From a virus, in the IMG/VR virus record IMGVR_UViG_3300031975_002037, positions 1-38,998 of that record: DNA of 38,998 bases; one strand, written 5' to 3'. The translations under genes were made by a program, and so were the position numbers. How positions within the stretch are numbered: the stretch's first letter is position 1; every line of letters begins with the position of its first letter. This document shows positions 1-7,500 of this stretch, in pieces. A model generated the notes under the pieces. The model had not been told where the DNA came from. It searched no databases and saw nothing but the letters and a program-made list of their open reading frames with translations.

Positions 1-493
1 GGCTGATATGTTAGTGAAAGCTTGGTCTAGAACGTATGGATTGGAGTATATTATCTTACGACCAACCAATAACTACGGATCTTACCAATATCCAGAGAAA
101 CTCATCCCACTTTCAGTCAAACTTTTACAACGAGGTAAAAAGATTAGACTTCACGACGAAGGTTTGCCTACACGTAACTGGTTACACGCCGAAGACACGG
201 CATCTGCGGTCATAAGTATCATAAATAGTGGAAAAACCAATGAAACTTACAACGTTGCCGGTGGCTTTGAACAGCAGAACAGGGAAACAGTCAAGAAAGT
301 CATCGAGGTCTTTCACGGACCAGAGGCAAACTGGGAAGATTATGTAGATCTTGGCTTCAAGAGAGAGGGTCAAGACGTAAGATACGCTCTAAACGACGAT
401 AAACTACGTTCGTTAGGGTGGAAACCACAAAAAGTATTTAACGAAGAGATACAAAAAGTGGTACAATTCTATATAGATAATTTCAAATGGTAG
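1..493 (+). CDS. rmlB: dTDP-glucose 4,6-dehydratase (RmlB-like), C-terminal part, 5' truncated by window
   Basis: The visible protein matches the C-terminal part of RmlB-type extended short-chain dehydrogenases, which convert dTDP-glucose to dTDP-4-keto-6-deoxyglucose. The reading frame is open to the window edge, so the ATG at 8 is probably internal: it encodes the D-M-L-V-K-A-W stretch that normally lies just after the catalytic YxxxK. Recognisable parts are the LRPTNNYGSYQYPEKLIP segment, which is the family's R-x-x-N-N-Y-G-P-Y-Q-F-P-E-K-L-I-P motif, and the R-N-W-L-H-A-E-D segment equivalent to R-D-W-L-Y-V-E-D. The Rossmann glycine motif and catalytic YxxxK must lie upstream, outside the window. 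A phage copy suggests nucleotide-sugar synthesis for glycosylating virion or DNA, or for altering host surface sugars; this is inference. Related NDP-sugar epimerases or dehydratases remain possible. The gene ends 7 bases before the next start. Confidence 0.85.
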   Translation, partial: ADMLVKAWSRTYGLEYIILRPTNNYGSYQYPEKLIPLSVKLLQRGKKIRLHDEGLPTRNWLHAEDTASAVISIINSGKTNETYNVAGGFEQQNRETVKKVIEVFHGPEANWEDYVDLGFKREGQDVRYALNDDKLRSLGWKPQKVFNEEIQKVVQFYIDNFKW

Positions 494-500
494 GAGAACT

Positions 501-704
501 ATGAAACTTTCAAAACAAGCAATGGGAGCCCTTATGATGGCTCTGCAAAAGAGTCTTTTAGAACAAAGCGACATCACACAAACACTATCGGGAATGGAAT
601 TTGTACCGGGAGCCGAAGGCGAAGGAGAGCCGGTACATCTTTATGTTCAAAATCCTCCGATTGTTAAATTAGGTGACAATTTGGCAGAAGATACGGAAGT
701 ATAA
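501..704 (+). CDS. small hypothetical protein, 67 aa
   Basis: I do not recognise this protein. The first 30 residues look helical and methionine-rich (MKLSKQAMGALMMALQKSLL), followed by an acidic, glycine- and proline-containing tail with no obvious domain, membrane segment or cysteine motif. The ATG at 501 has a clear GGAG Shine-Dalgarno at 492-495. The stop overlaps the next start as TAATG, so the zinc-ribbon protein downstream is probably translationally coupled to it. Its place in the small-gene run ahead of the late sigma factor suggests an accessory or regulatory role, but nothing in the sequence shows one. Confidence 0.75.
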   Translation: MKLSKQAMGALMMALQKSLLEQSDITQTLSGMEFVPGAEGEGEPVHLYVQNPPIVKLGDNLAEDTEV

Positions 705-946
705 TGCCAAGTTATGTCTATGAATGTAGCGAATGCGGAGAGGTTGTGGAAGTATTTCACTCCATGTCTGCTGAGCTTACTGACTGCGAGTTGTGCTTAA
801 GCAAAAATACACTCAATAAAATACCAGAGGTTCCAATTTACGTGAAAAGTAAAACCTCTGGTAAGATCGTGAAGCAGCACATCCAAGATGCTAAAGAGCA
901 GATTCGAGAGGATAAAAAACAAATGACCAAGGACTACACAAGTTGA
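704..946 (+). CDS. FmdB-type zinc ribbon protein, 80 aa
   Basis: The N-terminus M-P-S-Y-V-Y-E-C-S-E-C-G is typical of the FmdB/CxxC_CxxC_SSSS family of small putative regulatory proteins. Two CxxC knuckles (C8/C11 and C28/C31) should bind one zinc ion. The residues between them (E-V-V-E-V-F-H-S-M) also follow the family pattern. The C-terminal third is charged and probably a helix (Q-I-R-E-D-K-K-Q-M-T-K-D). No enzymatic function is established for the family; a nucleic-acid or protein contact role is a guess. The start overlaps the previous stop (TAATG), and the stop TGA at 944-946 overlaps the TTG start of the next gene, so three genes are tightly coupled. Small zinc ribbons of this sort occur in T4-type phage genomes. 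Confidence 0.8.
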   Translation: MPSYVYECSECGEVVEVFHSMSAELTDCELCLSKNTLNKIPEVPIYVKSKTSGKIVKQHIQDAKEQIREDKKQMTKDYTS

Positions 947-1245
947 GCTTACTTATAATTTCTCTAGTAATATCGGTAAGCATCAATGCACTATTGATAT
1001 GGTATATCAGAAAGATGCTATCTAAGCTACTATATGTTTCTGATAGTATTGGATCTCTATTGGTGTCTGCTAAGGGTTTTTCTAGCCACTTGGGTGGCTT
1101 GCACGAAATGGAAATGTATTATGGAGATGAAACTCTCGGATCTTTGATTAAGCATTCAAAGCAAATTATAGAGGACATAAAAGAATTCGAAGACATTTAT
1201 AATTTAACTAATGACGGTCTAGAAGAAGATGAAGAGCAAGAATAA
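943..1245 (+). CDS. single-pass membrane protein, 100 aa, TTG start
   Basis: Residues 3-20 are a clean hydrophobic segment (L-L-I-I-S-L-V-I-S-V-S-I-N-A-L-L-I-W) followed by positive charges (R-K near 23), which predicts an N-terminal membrane anchor with the rest in the cytoplasm. The remaining 75 residues are polar and become strongly acidic at the end (E-E-D-E-E-Q-E). I chose the TTG start because AAGGA at 929-933 lies 9 bases upstream and because the next ATG would delete much of the membrane helix. The gene overlaps the zinc-ribbon stop by 3-4 bases and ends in TAATG with the sigma factor. Function is unknown. Similar small anchored proteins are common beside late regulators in T4-type phages, but I cannot name a family. 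Confidence 0.7.
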   Translation: MSLLIISLVISVSINALLIWYIRKMLSKLLYVSDSIGSLLVSAKGFSSHLGGLHEMEMYYGDETLGSLIKHSKQIIEDIKEFEDIYNLTNDGLEEDEEQE

Positions 1246-1928
1246 TGCCAAAAGCAAAAAAGAAAAACTTATACTTTACGCAAGATCATGAAGATGCAAT
1301 AGTCAAGTATGCAAGAACTGATGATATCAAAGTTCGGACAGAACTTTATATTAATTGGATAGCACCTGCCTTCAATGAGATGGTCGACAAGATTATCTAC
1401 ACTTATAAATTTACAAACCTTCCAAATATTGATGTTCTCAAGGATGAATGCAAGATCTGGCTTACAACTATTTTAGATAAGTATGATCCAAATAAGGGCT
1501 CCAAAGCCTTTTCATACTTCAGCGTGATCACAAAGAACTGGTTTATTCACAAGGTTAAAAAGACAACGATTGAGAATAAGAGAGAAGTCCAACTAGACAA
1601 GATTCCAAAAAATGTAGAAATTAGGCAATTTACTGTCGTTAATGAGTACGAATCAAAGAGAATAGAGAAAGAATTCTGGATGAACTTTTGGGAAGAAGTC
1701 AATTCTTGGGAAACTGGAAATATGAAGCCAAACGAGGAGAAGGTTTATGAGGCAATTAGGCTTATCTTCTCCAATCCAGACCGCATAGATATTTTCAATA
1801 AAAAAGCAATCTACTTTTACATCCGAGAGATCACAGGTCTCAACACAAAACAGGTCGTAAATAACTTAAATAAAATGCGTGTGAAATATAGAGTGTTTAA
1901 AAAGAAGTGGGACAAAGGCGATTTGTAA
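1245..1928 (+). CDS. 55: late-transcription sigma factor, T4 gp55-like
   Basis: This is a compact sigma factor of 227 aa that would redirect host RNA polymerase to phage late promoters. Residues about 68-106 resemble sigma70 region 2: a helix, then Y-D-P-N-K-G-S-K-A-F-S-Y-F-S-V-I-T-K-N-W, the pattern seen in gp55-like and small sigma proteins. Residues about 188-215 (R-E-I-T-G-L-N-T-K-Q-V-V-N-N-L) look like a helix-turn-helix that could act as a region-4-like module. T4 gp55 ends in a short hydrophobic/acidic epitope that binds the sliding clamp; here the C-terminus is basic (K-K-K-W-D-K-G-D-L), so that epitope is not visible. The ATG overlaps the previous stop in TAATG. Placement directly ahead of the tail genes fits control of this region. 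I am confident it is sigma-like and less so that it is a strict gp55 orthologue. Confidence 0.8.
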   Translation: MPKAKKKNLYFTQDHEDAIVKYARTDDIKVRTELYINWIAPAFNEMVDKIIYTYKFTNLPNIDVLKDECKIWLTTILDKYDPNKGSKAFSYFSVITKNWFIHKVKKTTIENKREVQLDKIPKNVEIRQFTVVNEYESKRIEKEFWMNFWEEVNSWETGNMKPNEEKVYEAIRLIFSNPDRIDIFNKKAIYFYIREITGLNTKQVVNNLNKMRVKYRVFKKKWDKGDL

Positions 1929-1947
1929 TACTTTTTTGCTCTTCAAC

Positions 1948-1955
1948 TATTTATT
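1948..1955 (+). promoter_or_regulatory. possible late-promoter -10 element (TATTTATT)
   Basis: The 20-base AT-rich stretch just past the sigma-factor stop has TATTTATT ending 5 bases before the ATG at 1961. It resembles T4-type late -10 elements (TATAAATA) in composition and spacing to a start, but is not an exact match. No Shine-Dalgarno precedes that ATG, so a transcript starting here would be leaderless. The same octamer type also occurs inside genes in this AT-rich DNA, so the support is weak. Confidence 0.25.
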
Positions 1956-1960
1956 TTATT

Positions 1961-2251
1961 ATGAAAGACTTAGAAGCATACATCGACGAAGCAATCAAAA
2001 ACATAAGAAGTGATCGTGCCATCACGACAGCCCTTCTGATGGAGTTAATGGACTACATCAAGAAGGACGAAGACAGAAAAGAATCTGTGGGGACAATCGC
2101 TGCTAAATATGTTGAAACACTCCAAAGATCAAACGAACAACTTGTGAAGATCTCAACCCTCCTCCAGAAGAAAGCAGGCAAGGAGCAGGGTCTTACTGAC
2201 GAAGATAAAAACGAATTGTTTGATCTTATAAAGGGATCTGAAAATGGCTAA
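1961..2251 (+). CDS. small helical hypothetical protein, 96 aa
   Basis: Unrecognised. The protein is predicted almost wholly helical and charged, with a possible coiled-coil stretch (Y-V-E-T-L-Q-R-S-N-E-Q-L-V-K-I-S-T-L-L), ending in E-L-F-D-L-I-K-G-S-E-N-G. A GTG at 1907 would add 18 residues that are just an out-of-frame reading of the sigma-factor end, so I prefer the ATG at 1961 giving M-K-D-L-E-A-Y-I-D-E-A-I. There is no Shine-Dalgarno; an AT-rich TATTTATT lies just upstream. The gene overlaps the following hub gene by 8 bases. Sitting right after the late sigma factor, it could be a late-transcription partner (a gp33-type role) or a baseplate chaperone; both are guesses from position only. 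Confidence 0.65.
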   Translation: MKDLEAYIDEAIKNIRSDRAITTALLMELMDYIKKDEDRKESVGTIAAKYVETLQRSNEQLVKISTLLQKKAGKEQGLTDEDKNELFDLIKGSENG

Positions 2252-3587
2252 TATTTTAGAAAGTGGCTTCGGAGTTTTAAATCCAACTTACGGAAGCCTA
2301 ACAAAAACAAATTTTGACTCTGAAGAGGCTAGTTTTTTTTCTCAAATGAGAAAGACCATAGCAACTGGTTTTAGCGACAGGGGAACCTCTGCAAACGGTG
2401 CAATGCTGGGCATTGTAATGAGAATAGACGGATATACAAATCAGTCTGGCTATGTCGACCCAACTAGTTATGCATCGAAAGTCGGCGTAGCTATGGGGAC
2501 GATTGCCGCACACGATGATGTTAAACTGTTACAGATTCGTGTAAGAATACCAGAAATTCACTCTTGCTTGCCTATACCTTATGAATTGCCAAATAATCTA
2601 ACATCTGATCCAAACCACGATATAATTAATTTGTATCCGATTTTTTTATCTAGGACGGCGAATGCCATAATTCCGCAATTGGGAAGTTTGGTGTGGGTTG
2701 ATTTTCAAAATAGAGAAACACTACAGGGTCCGATATATATTGAACCAGTCGACCCAACTGCGGTTGGAACGTATGAAACTACTAACACAAGTGAAAGAGC
2801 AGCAAGGTTATATTATGAATTAACCGGCACTATCGACCGCGAACTGTTTCCAATACCATTGGTCACAACCGAAGCAGAAGCAATGTCGACAGGCTATTTG
2901 TTTCAGCCCGGAGCTTATAGCGATCACTATATGCAAGCACCGTGTGTCGATGCTATGCTATGGATAGCCAGCGAATACGCTAGCAATATATCCGGATTAG
3001 CAGGAGATTTTAACGCTAATAATCGTCATATTCCCATGGGAACACCCAAGAAACCGTTTACTAAATATTTGATTTTTGGAGATGCTAGTACAATTAGATT
3101 TGGTGCGCCCACTCCAAAATCTTCCGGAGCACCACACAGGTCTCATAAAGTTGGAGAGGACATTGATATAGCAACCGTATGGGACTATCTCACACCCCCC
3201 ACAACCAACGATATACGCAGTTTTCAGTACCCTATTCCCAAGAAGACAGTTGCATCATCAACAGGAGCAAGCATTAGAGTTGAGGACTGGTCACAGCAAA
3301 ATTTAGATGCCATGGCAATTTTATTTCAAGCAATATTTGATGCCCCCGATAATGTTGCCCTTTGCCCAAAGATCTCTAAAATCTTTATTCAGCCGCGACA
3401 AATTCTTGCTAGATTTGACCCGAGTCATCCTACATATGGTAGCAAAACGCTTCAAATGGTAATAATGGAAATAATAAGCTTATCATCATCACCGGGAGCA
3501 TCGCTTAGTTTGGGACCCGGCGGTGGCGCATTATACAGTGGAAATCATTTCCATCTCAGGTTTGACACACCTGAAGGTCCAGCATAA
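2244..3587 (+). CDS. gp5-like baseplate hub protein with M74/MepA-like murein endopeptidase domain
   Basis: Residues about 53-170 contain a beta-rich region (M-L-G-I-V-M-R-I-D-G-Y, then L-L-Q-I-R-V-R-I-P and L-G-S-L-V-W-V-D-F) that resembles the OB-fold of phage hub/spike proteins such as T4 gp5. The C-terminal half carries the signature of M74 penicillin-insensitive murein endopeptidases (MepA): S-H-K-V-G-E-D-I-D with H301 and D308 spaced as the zinc ligands, and a near-terminal N-H-F-H-L-R-F-D with H435 and H437. A third MepA histidine expected three residues before H435 is serine here. The likely job is local cutting of peptidoglycan cross-links as the tail enters the cell, in place of the T4 gp5 lysozyme. 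No octapeptide needle repeats are present. AGGG at 2232-2235 precedes the start, and the next gene follows after 10 bases. Confidence 0.8.
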   Translation: MANILESGFGVLNPTYGSLTKTNFDSEEASFFSQMRKTIATGFSDRGTSANGAMLGIVMRIDGYTNQSGYVDPTSYASKVGVAMGTIAAHDDVKLLQIRVRIPEIHSCLPIPYELPNNLTSDPNHDIINLYPIFLSRTANAIIPQLGSLVWVDFQNRETLQGPIYIEPVDPTAVGTYETTNTSERAARLYYELTGTIDRELFPIPLVTTEAEAMSTGYLFQPGAYSDHYMQAPCVDAMLWIASEYASNISGLAGDFNANNRHIPMGTPKKPFTKYLIFGDASTIRFGAPTPKSSGAPHRSHKVGEDIDIATVWDYLTPPTTNDIRSFQYPIPKKTVASSTGASIRVEDWSQQNLDAMAILFQAIFDAPDNVALCPKISKIFIQPRQILARFDPSHPTYGSKTLQMVIMEIISLSSSPGASLSLGPGGGALYSGNHFHLRFDTPEGPA

Positions 3588-3597
3588 GGAGTAAAGT

Positions 3598-4566
3598 ATG
3601 CCTGTTAGATTTGATAAAAAAAGCAACGATAGAATTAAATTAACAGATTTAGATAAGATATCTAAAAATCTTAAAGCTAAATTAGAAAATGTAGGTAATG
3701 ACTCAAATGAATATTATAGAAATAAAGGGTTCATGGGTTCTAAAAAGATTGAAGCCACACCTTTATTTAATCAAGCAGAGTGCGAAATAGTTTATCAAGG
3801 TCAAAATAATAATTGGATTGTTTTGGGCAGGGATAGACCCGGACCCAAAGGCTCCGGTTATGGTGGGATAGGCGCAGATGGAGCTAGCGCAATAGATCTT
3901 GTTGTAGGGAGGACAGGAAGAGAAGCCACAAATGTTGATGATAATGATATAGCAATTGTGGCAGATAACGATTTTAAATCTGATTCTGCTCGTATTTACA
4001 TTACGGAAAGAACAGATCTTGATATAAATTTTGGTATTGTACCCGGAAGAATAGGGAACCCAACTGGTAGATCCGGTATTGGCATTAAGGCAGATAATGT
4101 CAGAATTATAGGAAGAGAGGGCATAAAGCTTGTAACAAGAACCGATGATACAAATTCAAAAGGCGGAAAAACAGACGTTGTTTTGGGTGTTGATATCATC
4201 GCAGGAAATGACGATTCGGACCTACAGCCTATGGTAAAAGGTGATAATTTAGTTCAATTATTGAAGTATATGGTTGATGACTCAAGAAGATTGGCACAAA
4301 TGATCCATTCGATATCTTTAAGCCAAGCCTCGCTAGAAGCAATGCTAACAGCCCACACACACGTTACTGGCGGGGCGGCAGGACCGGGAGTTGCAATTCC
4401 TTCAATTGAACTTGGCGTGTTTTGTAGTACATCACAAATTAAAAGATTAATATCTGATATACCTTCTCAGATTACCCAGACTTTCAATAATATCGCTGAA
4501 GAAATAGAATTTTTGGAACAATATGGACCAAGATATATAAATAGTAGATCAAATCATGTAAACTAG
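3598..4566 (+). CDS. baseplate / central spike-like structural protein, 322 aa
   Basis: I recognise the general style of this protein from aquatic T4-type phages but cannot give it a T4 gene number. The middle (residues about 75-210) is short beta-strands with many Gly, Asp and Asn (A-R-I-Y-I-T-E-R-T-D-L-D; G-I-G-I-K-A-D-N-V-R-I-I-G-R-E-G-I-K-L-V-T-R), as expected for a trimeric beta-structured spike. It is followed by L-Q-P-M-V-K-G-D-N-L and a helical segment, then A-H-T-H-V-T-G-G-A-A-G-P-G with an HxH motif like the metal-binding tip motif of many phage spikes. AAGGAG overlaps the previous stop, so it is closely linked to the hub peptidase gene, which lacks its own needle repeats. The idea that this protein supplies the needle is inference. 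Confidence 0.65.
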   Translation: MPVRFDKKSNDRIKLTDLDKISKNLKAKLENVGNDSNEYYRNKGFMGSKKIEATPLFNQAECEIVYQGQNNNWIVLGRDRPGPKGSGYGGIGADGASAIDLVVGRTGREATNVDDNDIAIVADNDFKSDSARIYITERTDLDINFGIVPGRIGNPTGRSGIGIKADNVRIIGREGIKLVTRTDDTNSKGGKTDVVLGVDIIAGNDDSDLQPMVKGDNLVQLLKYMVDDSRRLAQMIHSISLSQASLEAMLTAHTHVTGGAAGPGVAIPSIELGVFCSTSQIKRLISDIPSQITQTFNNIAEEIEFLEQYGPRYINSRSNHVN

Positions 4567-4596
4567 ATATATACTTTACTAGGACGAATAATAAGA

Positions 4597-7500
4597 ATGG
4601 CTGATTTAGACAAATTCAAAGCACCGATTGTCGTAAGTGTGGATACTGTTATAGACAAGACTAATCCAATAGTTGACGGTCTTAAGCCAGACTCCGAGTT
4701 CTATTTTAAAGTCAGTCCACCAAATAGTCCCTTAAAAATCAAGTCCTCAGTTGTTATGAGGTTTCCCCTCTACAACGATGAATCTTTAGAACAGATAAAC
4801 TTTGACGGTATCGACGCGTCAGAGGGCAGTCCTTTAACTTTTGAACAGTTATATAGGTTTTACCAACCACAAGACTTTGCTCAACTGCTAACAACTTCTG
4901 GAATTATTAGTAAATCAATTAGGTACGGATTAATTTACAACTATTTTGGATTTCCAGCCGCAAACTTAACTCCCGGCAATCTTTTAGATAATGACGAGAT
5001 AAATTATACAAATTTTTCTCAAAATAATACTAGAAAAAGAGTTATTGCAAAAGACATAGACTATGCTTATCAACTTTTTGCTGACGATGAAGGATTGATG
5101 ACTGTCCCAAATTCCAATGCCTACAACGACTTTATTCAAGGCAATGGAATTTTTACCGAGTATGCTCAAGGGTTATATCAACTTGGTAAACTCGGAGAAA
5201 TACCTTCTTTTATATCAGGAGATTTACCTGATGTAAGTTCTATAGATTTTAAAGATTTAGGAGACATAAATTCCCAACAGGGTGTCTTTTCTTATGATGC
5301 CTCCGATGAGTATTACAGCGTTTTACACGGGTCTATGGGCGGCTACGGTGAGCATCCAAACACCCTATCTATAGGAACTCTGGCTTTTGTTGAACCCATT
5401 GGTATAGATGCTCAGGCAACCGGGTTTGCCGTTGACAATGACATTCAAAAGACTACAAAAAGCAAACTTGTAGATTTACAGTTTAAGCCAAATTGGAATC
5501 ATTATACGAATCCGTTGACGCCAACATATGCAAGGGCTTGGTACCCATCCTCCAAGGATCACGTTTTAGGTTCTAGCGCAGAAAGTGATACATACTCCGT
5601 AGTTGGAGAAGGAGCCACCCCGGCTGGAGCAAATTTTGTTTGGAACCAAGAAAATTCTAATGTCTTAGAAGATCAAGATTTAAATTCTTTAGCGCTAACA
5701 CTGGGACAATTTCCATATTCTGCTTGGTACTATAAACCAACAAATTATTTAAATGAAGACAACGAGAACTTTGAGCAAACAAACATTGCTTCGATGTACA
5801 AATTAGTACCTGACAATGTTTCTAAAGACGACTTATTTTCATATAGAAATGATCCTGCTAAAACTCTTAATACGATATATCCTTTAATTTTCAATTATGT
5901 TAAGAATATTACACCCTTACATATGTTGCAGCAGGATTCTGATTTCCTTCTTTCTTATGGAGAGCAAACTCCAGAGGGCGGTTTCATCTCGCCACTTAAT
6001 GATTCAGATATTATCTCTCCCGGAGCCCTCGCAACAGGCATTACACCAAAAAGCGTGTTAAGGAAATTTAGAATTGGTCACGAATTACAAAGCCAAAACC
6101 CCGGAGCAAACAAGCCAGCACCTTCTTTTGGTTGGGACAACCTAGGCTATACGCACACAGTTGGTACATTTGATCCCCAAAAAGGAAGCGCATACTTAGA
6201 CATTATTAATAAGTCAGATCAGAGCGAAAAGAAAAAAAGATTTAGAAATAAGTTATCTGTTAACTTTAAATCTGAATATCACAGAAACTATACACTTGAT
6301 CCAATAAACTCCGAAGAAGCAACAGGATTCATCGCTGGGGGGCTTGATAATACCAAAGGCATATTTGATCCGGGCCCAGCACCATATCTTCCTCCGCCAT
6401 TTGTTAATAGATATGAGAAAGACGCCTCATCTTTCACCGATGAACTAGATAAGTCTTACTTTTTATCTACAAAGCTTCTTAGTTACTTGTACCTAAAAAG
6501 ACCTTCTGGATTTGAAGAGGGCATTTTACTTGATGTTCAAAATGAAAAAGCGATTGCTGCCGTCGAACTTGATCAAAATTCTTTAGATCAAGGACAAAGC
6601 GTAAATGTTGGCATTCCAACTATTTTAAGCCCTGAGCAAGATGTATCTGAAATTGAATCTCTTTTTGCAGGTCTTGAGGCAACATATTACTTGGGGAACG
6701 ATGACACCGGAGCCGGTGATCCCGTACAACTTCAAACTATAGGATTTTTAGATGCTGGGACATTTAAAGAAAATGCTTCGTTTGGAAAAGATTTAAACCA
6801 ATCATATCCTGATTCTGCTGACATTAGGGTCACTAGTCAATCTAATTTTGCTCTACCAGTTTGGAAATATGATGCTGGATCTTCGCAAGATATAAAGAAC
6901 ATTATGTGGAAAAAATTAACAGATTCTGATGCTAAGGAGAACGATCTACAGCAAGCCCTATCGGACAATCCAACAATATCTGCCATCATAAACTTTGGTA
7001 TACCTGAATGGGTTACTGGCTTGAGAATATATCCTTGTCCCGATAAGCAAACTATTCCGACAACACCAATGCCACAGTCACCAAATCAGATAGTTACTCC
7101 GCTATTAAAGACCTATAAGGATGATTTTGGTCAAGCAGACATGGAAGATACTGTATCTGCTGCTCTAAAAATTGTAACTGAACCTCATTTTGACGAAAAT
7201 GGTAACAGTACAAACAGTCTAAGAAGATACGTCGAAATTAGATATGTTACAGAAATAGATATCGATGAAAGAAAACTTATTCTCGATCTGGTCGGACAAG
7301 GAGTCGCAGCCCTTGATGGAACAATAGAAGAGTACGAAAATGCTGGATTCAATATTCCTGAGTTATTAGGAAAATCAAACGGTAACCTAACTTCTCCTGA
7401 ATTAATTGATGCTTATGAGAATGGCGAGTATGATTTCGGATCTGGTCTCGGAGTAGATTTCTCTGACTTCCCATCGTTGGTTGGCTCTGATCCAGATCTA

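Noticed and set aside
1907-1960. GTG start extending the 96-aa protein by 18 residues
   Set aside because: The added residues are an out-of-frame reading of the sigma-factor end and junction; the ATG at 1961 gives a natural helical start.
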